Assembly: GCA_037128595.1 (NCBI GenBank) | Contig: JBAXWB010000019.1 | Location: 1-64,000, forward strand | DNA: 64,000 nt | Direction of reading: 5' to 3' | Origin: a bacterium | GTDB taxonomy: Bacteria; Verrucomicrobiota; Kiritimatiellia; CAIKKV01; CAITUY01 | Shown: in pieces, positions 25,692 to 35,800 of the stretch | Position numbering within the stretch: the first letter of the stretch is position 1 | Layout: each line of letters begins with the position of its first letter | Notes under the pieces: model-generated | Told to the model about the DNA's origin: nothing | Seen by the model: only the letters and a program-made list of their open reading frames with translations | Databases searched by the model: none | Position numbers and translations under genes: made by a program

Positions 25692-26714
25692 TTGAAAGCG
25701 AAGGCAATTCAGAGAGAGAAAGGCGACCTCAAGATACAACGGCGAGTGACATTGGCGGATATTGCAAAAGAGTTGAATTTAGACAAATCCAGTGTGTCGC
25801 TGGCGTTGCGAGGACACTTGAGGGTCTCAGCGGAGACCCGCGCCCGCGTTCTGACTTCGGCACAACGGCTCGGTTACCGGGTCAACGCCGCCGCTCAGCA
25901 ACTGGCCACCGGGAAATCCCACGCGCTGGGACTGGTTCTGCCGGGAACCTTCGCCACATTGCGGGTCGAGGTGGCCATGAGAACCATCGAGCGACTGGCC
26001 ACGCTGGTGGCAGCCGGCGGGAAAGCCTTCACCATCCTCTCGGCCTCGGACCTGATCCTCGCCGCGCATGATCCCATGGCACTACCCCATCCCGAGGGCG
26101 TCTTCGTCTGGGGCGATGTCCCTCTTGCCGCCCTGTCGGACGCCGGCCTGCGTAATACCCCGTCCGTAGTGCTGGATCCTAACCACGTCTCCTACGCCGA
26201 CTACCGCGGTCTCCAGGTGGCGATGGATAACAAGGGCGTCGGACGGATGATGGTGGAGCATCTCGTCAGCCGGGGAGTTCAACGCCTGCTCTTCGTCCAG
26301 GCCAATACCGATCATCTCGGACACCTTCAGCGCTGGGACGGCGCCCGGCAGGCGTGGGGTGAACACCGCCCCCCCCAGAACCTGACCTGCGCCCCCTTCG
26401 CGGAAGTGAACGACAACCTGCTGCGCACCTTCGCCACCGGAGGTGACGGCGGCATTCTCTGCGTGGTGGATGACACGGCGGTGGTACTGATGCGACGCCT
26501 GACGCAGATGGGGTTCCGTATTCCACAGGATATCCGTATCGCCGGTATCAACGGCGAGGAGCCCGCAAGGCTGATGGAAGTGACGACCGCCCTGTTCGAT
26601 GCCGAGACGCTGGCCGAGAAAGCCTACCAGGCCTTAAGTGAATCGTTGACCCTCCCTCCCGTCACCACCCCTCCCCCGATCCCCTTCACCCTGAAGGTCG
26701 GCGAAACCACCTGA
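25692..26714 (+). CDS. LacI-family transcriptional regulator
   Basis: A 340-aa protein with an N-terminal LacI helix-turn-helix (about 18-70: VTLADIAKELNLDKSSVSLAL, then VSAETRARVLTSAQRLGYRVN) and a periplasmic-binding-like sensor domain (about 80-335, with GLVLPG, then MVEHLVSRGVQRLLFV, then GFRIPQDIRIAGING). The only early start is TTG at 25692, with AAAGGA 4-5 bp upstream. It heads the GH130/acetylesterase/esterase genes and is divergent from the DUF2341 pair. It probably represses one or both sets and is induced by a sugar. Confidence 0.9.
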   Translation: MKAKAIQREKGDLKIQRRVTLADIAKELNLDKSSVSLALRGHLRVSAETRARVLTSAQRLGYRVNAAAQQLATGKSHALGLVLPGTFATLRVEVAMRTIERLATLVAAGGKAFTILSASDLILAAHDPMALPHPEGVFVWGDVPLAALSDAGLRNTPSVVLDPNHVSYADYRGLQVAMDNKGVGRMMVEHLVSRGVQRLLFVQANTDHLGHLQRWDGARQAWGEHRPPQNLTCAPFAEVNDNLLRTFATGGDGGILCVVDDTAVVLMRRLTQMGFRIPQDIRIAGINGEEPARLMEVTTALFDAETLAEKAYQALSESLTLPPVTTPPPIPFTLKVGETT

Positions 26715-26809
26715 GGCGTTTTGCTAAACCGCTTGACTTGTCGCGTGATTTGCTCCAAAAACGGCGGCTCATCGTCAAACCATCAGAAATACAACGAGAA
26801 GGAGACATC

Positions 26810-27742
26810 ATGATTTTCGAAAAAAAGGAATATGTCCGGCGCTACGAACACAACCCCATCATCACCCCCCGCGACCTGCCCTGTCGCAGCAACTCGGTGT
26901 TCAACTCCAGCTGTATCAAGCAGGGAGACCGGTATATCATGATGCTGCGCATCGAGGATGTGGATGGATCACAACACTTCCGCATGGCGTACAGCAAGGA
27001 TGGCATTCATTTCGACATTGCGGCTCAACCGGTCCAGATTCCCGATTCGGACGAAATGGAACGTTTCGAATTGCTGCGCTACGATCCGCGCATCACACCG
27101 CTGGAAGGCACCTTCTACGTCACCTACGCCGCCCACGGCTCCAAGGGTGTGCGCGTATGCATGGTCCAGACCGACGACTTCGTGAACTTCAAGCGCATCG
27201 GCTATGTCTCCCAACCGGATAACCGCAACGGCGTCCTGTTCCCCGAGAAGATCAAGGGCCGTTATGCGCGCTTCGACCGTCCCACCATGGCCCACGGCCA
27301 GGGCGGCAAAGGTGACATGTGGCTCAGTTACTCGCCTGACATGATTCACTGGGGCGACGCCAAACTGGTCGCGGAGACCCGCGCGGAACGTTGGGACGGC
27401 CACAAACTGGGTGCCGGGGCCGTGCCGATCAAGACCGCCGAGGGCTGGTTGCTGCTCTACCACGGCGTCTATGAACGGTGTAACGGACTGGTCTACCGCT
27501 GCGGCGCCATGCTGCTGGATCTGGATGACCCTTCCAAGGTCATCGCCCGCAGCCGCGGCTATATCCTCGGCCCGCAGGAACCCTACGAACGCATCGGCGA
27601 CGTGGGGAACGTGGTCTTCGTTACCGGCAACGTGGTGGAGCCTGATGGCACCGTGAAACTCTATTACGGTGCCGCCGACACGGTCATGTGCCTCGCCTTC
27701 GCCAAACTGACCGACCTGATCGACGCGGCGCGGAACGGTTAA
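26810..27742 (+). CDS. GH130 family beta-mannoside phosphorylase/hydrolase
   Basis: A 310-aa five-bladed beta-propeller enzyme. GH130 hallmarks are the N-terminal NPIITPRDLP, then FNSSCIKQGDRYIMMLRIED, then YDPRITPLEGTFYVTYAAH with the conserved D-PRIT motif, and a C-terminal YYGAADTVMCLAF. Family members phosphorolyse or hydrolyse beta-1,2- or beta-1,4-mannosides. The start at ATG 26810 follows GAAGGAGA. There is no signal peptide, so it acts on imported oligosaccharides. It follows the LacI gene by 95 bp and precedes the acetylesterase by 11 bp. Confidence 0.92.
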   Translation: MIFEKKEYVRRYEHNPIITPRDLPCRSNSVFNSSCIKQGDRYIMMLRIEDVDGSQHFRMAYSKDGIHFDIAAQPVQIPDSDEMERFELLRYDPRITPLEGTFYVTYAAHGSKGVRVCMVQTDDFVNFKRIGYVSQPDNRNGVLFPEKIKGRYARFDRPTMAHGQGGKGDMWLSYSPDMIHWGDAKLVAETRAERWDGHKLGAGAVPIKTAEGWLLLYHGVYERCNGLVYRCGAMLLDLDDPSKVIARSRGYILGPQEPYERIGDVGNVVFVTGNVVEPDGTVKLYYGAADTVMCLAFAKLTDLIDAARNG

Positions 27743-27753
27743 TAGGATTCCTC

Positions 27754-29664
27754 ATGCGTTTCGCTTCGCCTTTTCAGGTCCATGCCGTACTGCAACGTGA
27801 TCAACCCATCCCGGTCTGGGGATGGGCAGGCGCCAATGAGGAGGTCGTCGTTCAACTGGGCGACTCCGAAGCTAAGGTCATGGCTGCCCCTGACGGGCGA
27901 TGGCTGGTCCGTTTGCCTTCGCTGCAGGCGGGCGGGCCTTACGAACTGCTCGCCAGCAGTGCGTCCGGCGAGGCGCGCCTGGCTGACATTCTCGTTGGCG
28001 AGGTCTGGATCTGCTCCGGGCAGTCGAACATGGGGTATACCCTTGTAGAAAGTCCGCAGGCGCCGCCAGCACACGAGTCGGATCTGCCGCGGATCCGCCT
28101 GCTTACTGTCAGCACACAGGCATGCCAGGGCCCGCAGACCGAGATTTATGGAAAGTGGGCGCCCGCCACACACGCGTCCTTTGCCGCGTTTTCGGCGGTG
28201 GGCGGCTGGTTCGGCCGCCGGTTGCACTGCGAATTGGGTGTGCCCGTGGGGTTGATTTGCAACGCCTGGGGTGGCACCCGCGTTCAGGCCTGGATGAGCC
28301 GCGAGGCGCTGATGTGCGATGCGCTGGGAGTGGATGAAGTGCGCAGTTATGAAAACTACGCCTATCGCGTGGAGCCCTGCGGTGATGGGCGGGATTTCAA
28401 CACGCTCATTGATTGGGAGCGCTACATGGCAGCCCTCGACACCGGTAATGCCAGCCTGGTCAAAGGGTGGGCCGCGGCAGACTTTGCAGATCAGGCTTGG
28501 GAAACCATGCGCGTTCCCGGGCACTGGCAGGATGATGGTCATCCGGGCAGCGGCGTGTACTGGTTTCGCCGGACCGTGCAGGTGCCGGCAGGCTGGCGTG
28601 GACATGACCTGGAACTGCATCTGGGCGCGGTGGACAAGCACGACGACACGTATGTCAATGGCGAGCGCGTGGGCGGCCTGACGTGGACCGATGGGCCCAA
28701 TACATGGAACACGCCGCGTGTTTACCGGATTCCGTCGCGACTGGTCGGAGCATCGGGCGCGGTGTGCATCGCGGTCCGCGCCCGGTCGCATCTGTATGAC
28801 GGCGGCCTTATTGGTCCGGCCGAGACGATGCGTCTGCATCCGGTGGACCATGCCAGCGGCGCGCTGGCACTGCACGGCGAATGGCGCTACGCCTGCGAAC
28901 AGGATTGGGGCGTGCAGACCGTTCCCAATCTGCCACTGGGGCCGGGCAATCCGAACGCGCCCTACACCATGTTCGACAGCCGTCTGGCGCCGCTGATCCC
29001 CTACGGCATTCGCGGCTTCATCTGGTACCAGGGCGAAAGCAACGCCCACGAGGCAGGCGTGTACCGCCAGTTGCTGCCGCAGATGATCCGCGACTGGCGC
29101 CGGGCTTTTGGACAGGGCAACGTTCCGTTCCTGCAGGTTCAACTGGCCAACTTTGGCAGCGTTACGGATAAGCCGGGACCCAGCGACTGGGCCCTGTTAC
29201 GTGAAGCCCAAACCGCGGCCCTGTGCGAACCGGCCACCGGCATGGCGGTGGCCATCGATGTTGGCGAAGGCAATGACATTCATCCCCGCGACAAGCACAG
29301 CGTCGGCGAACGTCTGGCGCGCTGGGCCCTGGCGGAAACCTACGGGCGCGGCGGGATGCCATCCGGCCCACTCTATGCTGGCATGACCATTGAATCTGGC
29401 AATCGCCTGCGCATCCGCTTCCGGCATGCGGACGGATTGAAGACCCGCGATGGTGAACCACTGCAGCACATCGCCATTGCCGGCATTGACCGCAATTTTC
29501 AATGGGCAATGGCGGCCATCGAAGGCGATACACTGGTGGTCTGGCACCCCGAGATCAGTCGCCCGGCAGCGGTGCGCTACGCCTGGGCCAATAATCCGGA
29601 AGGCTGCAACCTGGTAAACGGCGCCGGACTGCCGGCCTTACCATTCCGCACTGATAGTTGGTGA
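27754..29664 (+). CDS. Sialate O-acetylesterase-like SGNH esterase with inserted beta-domain
   Basis: A 636-aa SASA-family carbohydrate acetylesterase. The catalytic blocks are GQSNM with Ser91, NAWGGTRVQAW, WYQGESNAHE and DVGEGNDIHPRDKH, which supplies the Asp/His pair. A jelly-roll of GH2 sugar-binding type is inserted at about 225-390 (WETMRVPGHWQD, then YWFRRTVQVP, then YVNGERVGG), splitting the esterase domain, as known for this family. No signal peptide is present. The family removes O-acetyl groups from sugars. It is co-directional with GH130 (11-bp gap) and the next esterase (5-bp gap). Confidence 0.88.
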   Translation: MRFASPFQVHAVLQRDQPIPVWGWAGANEEVVVQLGDSEAKVMAAPDGRWLVRLPSLQAGGPYELLASSASGEARLADILVGEVWICSGQSNMGYTLVESPQAPPAHESDLPRIRLLTVSTQACQGPQTEIYGKWAPATHASFAAFSAVGGWFGRRLHCELGVPVGLICNAWGGTRVQAWMSREALMCDALGVDEVRSYENYAYRVEPCGDGRDFNTLIDWERYMAALDTGNASLVKGWAAADFADQAWETMRVPGHWQDDGHPGSGVYWFRRTVQVPAGWRGHDLELHLGAVDKHDDTYVNGERVGGLTWTDGPNTWNTPRVYRIPSRLVGASGAVCIAVRARSHLYDGGLIGPAETMRLHPVDHASGALALHGEWRYACEQDWGVQTVPNLPLGPGNPNAPYTMFDSRLAPLIPYGIRGFIWYQGESNAHEAGVYRQLLPQMIRDWRRAFGQGNVPFLQVQLANFGSVTDKPGPSDWALLREAQTAALCEPATGMAVAIDVGEGNDIHPRDKHSVGERLARWALAETYGRGGMPSGPLYAGMTIESGNRLRIRFRHADGLKTRDGEPLQHIAIAGIDRNFQWAMAAIEGDTLVVWHPEISRPAAVRYAWANNPEGCNLVNGAGLPALPFRTDSW

Positions 29665-29669
29665 CTACG

Positions 29670-31619
29670 ATGAAAAGTCCTGCCCTCGCTCGATTACTGG
29701 CAGTTATGATTGGTGTAGGCTTCCACTCCGTTGCCGCACCTTCCGGAACCGGTGTGACAGATCTAACCATCGAACAACTCCTGCTCCCCTCGCCGACACC
29801 GCCACCGCCCCTTTTGCCAATGGTGGATGACCAGAACGATTCGTGGTGGCAGGGCAGGCCGGTTTGGGAAGCACAATCCAGAAACATCGGCGCCACATTC
29901 TGGGCGGCCGCCTCACCAACAGCGTTCCGTTTCCACGTGGTAGTGCATGCCGATAAACAGACCAACTCCTACCACGAACGGAATCTCTGGCGCGGGGACT
30001 GTATCTATATCAGCCTCGACGCACGGGGCGACGATCCCCCCGGCAAACCGCAGCCTCTGGAGCCAGATGACGCTGTCTTCATCTTCGGACTTGGCGTTCA
30101 GGGGCCGGAATGCCGGGTCTCACATGGAAACCCGGTCGAACAGAAAGCGGATTCCGCCCGTTTCCTGAAATCCATCTTGCGCAATGAAGACGACAAGACC
30201 ACTACCTATGAAATCGTGATTCCGTACTCGGCCGTGGGAACCGCCGTCGGACAAACGCCCACGGCCGGACTGGCTGTATGCATTGCCCACAAGAATGACG
30301 AGGAAAAAGACCTGACCTGGGGCCGGATTACCGGCGACGCCAGGACACCCCGGGAACTCCACGTCTTTGCACTACCCGCGCCGGCGCACCCATTTATCTC
30401 AACGGCACCCTTTCGAACGCGCCTCGTTCAGGACACCGATACGGCCATGGTGACGATCGCCTTCCGCACGGAGGGTGAGGCGGTCATCGAGGCGTCACTG
30501 GGCGGCCGGAAACTCACCAAAACGTTCAGGGGGGACGGGAGCGTTCAGCGTTTTGCCATCCGCGTACACGGGGCAGCGGTCAGGCCGGGTGCGGACTCTC
30601 TGGACCTCACCCTTTCCGCCACGGCCACGCCCGGCGTGACTGCCCATTATGCCTTATCCACGCCCGCCGTTGTGATGTCAAGGCTCCAGGCCCGGATCGA
30701 AAAGCTCCTGGCTGGCGCGCCTAACGCGCTCGTCCGGGACAACCTGCAGGCAACTCTTGCGCTAGTCCAGGAATCCTATCGGTGCCTGCCGCTGGAGAAA
30801 CCCGACCATCCTGAACGCGCAGGAGAATTCATCGATAACGCGGAACTGATCCTGCGGAAACTTCCGTTCGAAACGGTCGATTGGCAGGATCATATCCGCA
30901 AGTGCATCCCGCTGGCGTTCACCTTTATATCCGACGTGGACCGGACGCTGCAGTACTACTCGTTGCAGATGCCGTTCGATTACCAGGAAGGCCGCACGTA
31001 TCCCCTGACGATCTACCTGCATGGAATGGGCGACGATAACCCATTGGGCGGTTTAACCTCCACGTTTGACAATTCCAGCGAAGACACGCTGTTCCGGACC
31101 GTGGACATTGATCCGTCCAACATCCCCCCCTCGCACCGGGGCTTTGTCCTGGCCCCGTGGGCACGGGGGAATTCCATGTATCGCGGGGCCGGTGAGAGTG
31201 ACGTGTGGCAGTCGATCGCCCGAGTGAAGCAACGTTTCCAGATCGATCCTGACCGGGTCTACCTGACGGGTTTTTCCATGGGATGCAGTGGCGTCATGGG
31301 CCTTGCCGGAAGGCATCCCGATGTCTTTGCCGGCCTCAATCTGGCCAGTGGGTTCGGGCCCTGGAGCGAAACCAGCCAGATAGACCTGATCAACCATCTG
31401 CGGAACATGCCCATGGCCGTGTGGGTTGGCGAACTGGATCCGATGGCCGGAGCGGCGACAGCCTTTCATGAACAACTTGGAAGGCAGGGGATCTCGCACC
31501 GCTTCGAGATCGCCAAACAATTGCCGCACACCTACCCCTATCTGGAGTATCAGAAAAATGTCGGTTACCTGATGACCTTCCGGCGGAAGGCCGAAGGGGT
31601 CACGCCCGTTTCCCGGTAG
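29670..31619 (+). CDS. Secreted alpha/beta-hydrolase esterase with N-terminal CBM9-like domain
   Basis: A 649-aa protein from ATG 29670 with a signal peptide (ARLLAVMIGVGFHSVAA). The first 230 residues resemble a CBM9-type domain (DDQNDSWWQGRPVWEAQ, then YISLDARGDDP, then YEIVIPYSAVG). The C-terminal 230 are an alpha/beta hydrolase of feruloyl/polyhydroxybutyrate-esterase type: YPLTIYLHGMGDDN, nucleophile Ser (about 536) in GFSMGCSG, and a late His in LPHTYPY. It probably de-esterifies extracellular polysaccharide. The last 55 bp overlap the convergent XylR-type regulator. Confidence 0.85.
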   Translation: MKSPALARLLAVMIGVGFHSVAAPSGTGVTDLTIEQLLLPSPTPPPPLLPMVDDQNDSWWQGRPVWEAQSRNIGATFWAAASPTAFRFHVVVHADKQTNSYHERNLWRGDCIYISLDARGDDPPGKPQPLEPDDAVFIFGLGVQGPECRVSHGNPVEQKADSARFLKSILRNEDDKTTTYEIVIPYSAVGTAVGQTPTAGLAVCIAHKNDEEKDLTWGRITGDARTPRELHVFALPAPAHPFISTAPFRTRLVQDTDTAMVTIAFRTEGEAVIEASLGGRKLTKTFRGDGSVQRFAIRVHGAAVRPGADSLDLTLSATATPGVTAHYALSTPAVVMSRLQARIEKLLAGAPNALVRDNLQATLALVQESYRCLPLEKPDHPERAGEFIDNAELILRKLPFETVDWQDHIRKCIPLAFTFISDVDRTLQYYSLQMPFDYQEGRTYPLTIYLHGMGDDNPLGGLTSTFDNSSEDTLFRTVDIDPSNIPPSHRGFVLAPWARGNSMYRGAGESDVWQSIARVKQRFQIDPDRVYLTGFSMGCSGVMGLAGRHPDVFAGLNLASGFGPWSETSQIDLINHLRNMPMAVWVGELDPMAGAATAFHEQLGRQGISHRFEIAKQLPHTYPYLEYQKNVGYLMTFRRKAEGVTPVSR

Positions 31620-32767
31620 AACGCCCGGGTAAACACGGGGCCGCTTTCGTAGCCGCAATGTTCAGCCACTTCGGACATGGAAAGGTGGCTGGAGAGCAAC
31701 AGGCGCCGGGCGGCATCAATGCGCACGCGCACTATTTCCTGCTGTACCGTGCGGCCCAGCACCGTGCGAAAACGCAATTGAAGCGCGCGGCGGCTCAGTC
31801 CTGCCGTACGCGCAACTTCTTCCATAGAGATCTTCCCCGTTGCGGCGGTCGTGCGGATGCGATTCAGAGCGGTGGCCAGACGTCGATCGCTGATCGCAAA
31901 AGAGTCTGTAGATTGACGTTCAACCACGCCTGAGGGCAGGATGTACAGCGGCTTGCGGGGTATGGTTTCACCCGCGAGCAGGCGGATCATCACCATCGTC
32001 GCTTCGTAACCGACCCGCCACATGTTCTGGTCGATGCCGGAGATGGACGGGTGAATGGTCGCGCAGAGCAGATCGTCGTTGTCGCAGGACAGAACCGCCA
32101 CCTCTTCGGGCACCGCGAAACCGAAGCTCTCGCACAAGGCGACAATCTCACGTGCGTGGGTCGTCATATCCGCAAGCACGGCAACGGGCCGGGGGAGTGA
32201 GGAAAGCCATCGTTCCATGGGCATTTGGGTCTGCACCCGGTTGGCATTCCCGAATGGCAGATGGCAGGAAATCAATTCGTTTCCCGAGCGGTGGATGATC
32301 TCGGCGAAGGCTTGTTCGCGTTCGTCGGAATAAAGCGAACCCTCGACTCCTAAGAATCCAAAACGACGGTGGCCCTTGGCGAGCAGGAACTCGGCGGCCA
32401 TCCGGCCGATGGCGGCGTTGTCGGCACGGACGGAAGGAAACCCGGCGACGTGATCCTGCTCCACAAACACCACGGGACGGTGGCACCGGCGCAGATAGGC
32501 CATATGCTCGGGCGCAGTTGCACGACACAGGATACCGGCAACACGCCCTCCCCCTGCGGTGATTTCGTTGGAGATGTCGCCGCTCCATGACCCTCTGTAA
32601 AACACCTCGATCCGTCCCGTCTGTTCCGCCGCTTCCACACAACCGCGAACCAGGGACGCATAGTCCGGCATAGCGGAATTCAGCAGCAGGGACACTCGCG
32701 GCCGTCTCCCGGCAAAATCGCGACGGTGCGGAACCACCGCCAGACTCTCAGGTATTGCGCGTTTCAT
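31565..32767 (-). CDS. XylR-type regulator: LacI-like sensor plus AraC DNA-binding domain
   Basis: About 400 aa. The N-terminal part is a LacI/periplasmic-binding-type sensor (RVSLLLNSAMPDYASLVRG, then VFVEQDHVAGFPSVRADN, then GHRRFGFLG, then VPEEVAVLSCDNDD). The last about 100 residues are an AraC double helix-turn-helix (ISMEEVARTAGLSRRALQLRF, then MSEVAEHCGYESGPVFTRAF). This is the architecture of XylR-like sugar activators. The start is set at ATG 32767 because a strong promoter ends 6 bp upstream; the longer ATG at 32797 would lie inside it. It is divergent from the GH2-like gene and probably activates the 32851-62426 genes. Confidence 0.9.
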   Translation of the reverse strand: MKRAIPESLAVVPHRRDFAGRRPRVSLLLNSAMPDYASLVRGCVEAAEQTGRIEVFYRGSWSGDISNEITAGGGRVAGILCRATAPEHMAYLRRCHRPVVFVEQDHVAGFPSVRADNAAIGRMAAEFLLAKGHRRFGFLGVEGSLYSDEREQAFAEIIHRSGNELISCHLPFGNANRVQTQMPMERWLSSLPRPVAVLADMTTHAREIVALCESFGFAVPEEVAVLSCDNDDLLCATIHPSISGIDQNMWRVGYEATMVMIRLLAGETIPRKPLYILPSGVVERQSTDSFAISDRRLATALNRIRTTAATGKISMEEVARTAGLSRRALQLRFRTVLGRTVQQEIVRVRIDAARRLLLSSHLSMSEVAEHCGYESGPVFTRAFYRETGVTPSAFRRKVIR

Positions 32768-32773
32768 CAAATA

Positions 32774-32802
32774 ATTATACCCAAAATGATGATACACGGC
32801 AA
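32774..32802 (-). promoter_or_regulatory. Sigma-70-type promoter of the XylR-type gene (leaderless)
   Basis: On the minus strand, TTGCCG (32802-32797), a 17-bp spacer and TATAAT (32779-32774). The start codon begins at 32767, 6 bp after the -10 box, where transcription would start. The mRNA should have no leader, and no Shine-Dalgarno is visible. Confidence 0.6.
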
Positions 32803-32815
32803 CGTTTTATTGATA

Positions 32816-32831
32816 TATTGGAAAACCAATA
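32816..32831. promoter_or_regulatory. Palindrome TATTGG-AAAA-CCAATA
   Basis: A perfect 6-bp inverted repeat in the 83-bp space between the divergent XylR-type gene and the GH2-like gene, 19 bp before the latter's ATG. A candidate binding site for the adjacent regulator. Confidence 0.45.
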
Positions 32832-32850
32832 ATGAAAGCGAGAACTGAAA

Positions 32851-35800
32851 ATGCGTAGACTATCTACCTGGCGACACCGACTGGCATCACTCCTGGCCCT
32901 GGCCATTCTCAGTTTGATCCCTTCACGTGGGATGACGGTAACCGGGGCGGTCTGGCTTGAGGGTGAGGAGTTCACCAGCGCCGGTCCCGGACTGGAACGT
33001 AAAGAGTGGAAGTGTTCCAGCCTCTCCAAGGAAGGGTGGGCTTCAATCATCCTGTCCGCTGAGGAGATGGAGAAGAATATCCCGGAAGACGGTTTGCCGT
33101 TGACCTACGACTTTTCTGTAAACACTGCCGGAACCTACGAGGTCTGGAATCGCATCGGCTACACCGGCGCGCGGGCGCCACTGCGCTGGCGCATAGACCA
33201 GGGCACGTGGCAGGATCTCAGCGCCAAGGCGCCAGGCCAGGACCACATGGAACTGGCGATGTTTTGCGATGTTTCATGGATCAAGATGGGAACGAGCACA
33301 CTCACGGCCGGCAAGCACACGCTCGAAATCCGCATCCTGCGCTGCTACAAAACGAATGAAGGCAAGAAGCAACCTGATCGCGTGATCTACGGCTCGGACG
33401 TGATCTGCATCTCCCCTGCCCCGTTCCTCCCCAACGGAAAGGCTCGCCCCGGTGAGGCCTGGCAGACCGAAAAGGATCAACAAGCCGCCGCGCAGATCTT
33501 CGAGTTACCGGACGCCATCGCGGGCCAGCGCGCCAGCGTAACGCTGTCCGGTTTCTGGCAGATGGCCCGCTACGACGAATTGGGAATCCAGGATCGCACC
33601 GGCCCCGTGAATGCACTGCCGCCGGATACCGAACTGAACTGGTCATCGATACGCGTACCTTCGGATCGCAACTTGGCGCGACCAGACCAGGTCTTCGCCC
33701 ACCGCTTCATCTGCCGAACCAAGGTCAATGTGCCGGCTGATTTGTCTGGCCGTGCCTTCGTACTCGAACTGCCGCTCTACAGTTTTTCCGTGAGCGTCTT
33801 TATCAATGGCCAGTTCTGCGGGTTTGAGAGCACCGCTTTTGCACCCAGCAGTTTCGATGTCACGAAGGCGCTGAAACCAGGGACAGTCAACGAAATCGCA
33901 GTGGTGGTCAAGGACTTCTACTACGCCAGCGACACCATGACCCCGCAGGGGTTCGCGGTCCCGCTGGGGGCGATGCGCGACAACCAGCGGTTCACCTTTG
34001 GCTACGACTTCCCTGTCGGACTCAAGACCGACGCCGGACTGCTCTTCCCGCCCATCCTGACCGCCTGCGGTTCGGCCTACACCACTGACGTGTTTGCCAA
34101 ACCCTCGCTAAGAAAGAAAGAACTCGGGCTCGAAATCACCTTGCGCAATGCCACCGACAAGGCGGCGAAACTGTCCGTGGAGAACGCCGTGGAACCGCTG
34201 TCCGGCGGACCGGCAGAGAAGGTGTTCGCCGCCAAAGAGGTCGATTTGGCGGCTGGACAGGAACTCGTGCTGGATCTCCACGAATCGTGGACCAACCCCA
34301 AACTCTGGTGGCCGGATGATCCGCAGCAGTACATCGTCGTCACCACTCTCAAGCAAGGTAACAAGATGCTGGACGTGAAGCGCACCAAGTTCGGTTTCCG
34401 CGAATGGGAGTGGAGCGGTCGCTCGTTCAAGCTCAATGGCATCCCCTGGCAGGGGTGGGCGGACATGACCTACCACAACGGCGTACCCGGACATGCAACC
34501 GAGGCGCAACTCGCTGAAGTCGCCGCAACCTGGCGCCGCACCGGCCAGACCATGATCCGCCGCGAACCGCAGCACATGACCAGTTGGGGCGGCATGACGG
34601 ACCAGGAATCCTACGATTTCTTTGACCGCATCGGCATGCCGACCCGCGCCTCGGGCATTTTTATCGGCGACTTCGGCTCCTTCCGCCTCGTCGATCAGAT
34701 CAAAGACGCAGCAGGCAAGGAAATCCATGTGGCTCGGAAGCCTCTCTTCGACAACTGGCGGCGCCAGATGCAACCGTGGATCCGTTCGCTACGCAATCAC
34801 CCCTCCATCTTCATCTGGTCGATCGAGGATGAGATCACCTTCATCAACTCCCGCCTGCGCGGCGACTCCAAGGTTGTGGAGCCTGAGATCCGCAAGGGCG
34901 CTGAGATGGTCATGGCGCTCGACCCGACCAGGCCGGCCATGGTGGACGGCGGCGATGCCCTGTATGACCAGTCGCTGCCGGTCAACGGTGGCCACTACAA
35001 CGAGACCGACTTTCGTGATTATCCCGACGAGGCCTACACCTACGAGCATTTGCTGCAGATTGAAAACGTCCGAACCCCATGGAAAATGCGCGAGGATTGT
35101 CCTTACATTCTTGGCGAAGGACTCTACTGGCGCGGCTGCGCGCCCTCGGCGTTCGCCGGCATCGCGGGCGAAGGCGCCTTCTCCGGCTGGACCGAAGCCG
35201 ACCCCGGCATCGCCAAGTTTCTGCGCATGATGTGCGAGGGGTACCGCTGGTCCGGTTGGTGTTCGCCGCAGTACTGGGGCGTGATGCCGGAAACGGCTGA
35301 ATATTACAAGGCCTGGAAGCCGGTCGTCGCACTCTGCCGCCAGTGGAACTGGAGCTTCGGCGGCGGCAGCTCCGTCGAACGCACCCTGAAAGTCATCAAC
35401 AGCACCCGCTATGACGACCCCATCGACCTGAACTGGCAGTTCGTGATCAACAGCAAGGTTCTGCAACATGGACAGGAAACCTGCAAGGTGGCACCGGGCC
35501 TGGGGCAGGAATTGACCATCACGCTTCAGATGCCGAAAGTCTCCAACCGCACCGCCGGCCAGTTCATCCTCGCCTGCTCCCGGAAGGGACAGGAGATCTG
35601 GCGTGACGAGAAATTGCTCTGGATCCTGCCGTCCGACGCGGGCGCCAAGCCGAAGTTGAAAGCCGGCCAACTCTGGGTCTGGGATCCGGTCGGCACGGTC
35701 AAGGCGCGCCTGAAAGCGCGCGGCATCGACTTCAACGAGACCGATGGTTTGGCCAAGGTTCCGGCCAGTGCCAAGGTGCTCATCGTCGGCAAGGACGCCA

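Noticed and set aside
25669-26739. 13-bp repeat AACCGCTTGACTT at 25669 and 26727
   Set aside because: Looks like a shared -35 box, but no -10 box follows at proper spacing in either place, and the first copy sits only about 10 bp before the start codon.
27739-29142. 467-aa antisense frame over the acetylesterase gene
   Set aside because: The opposite strand carries the SASA catalytic blocks; the antisense product has no family features.
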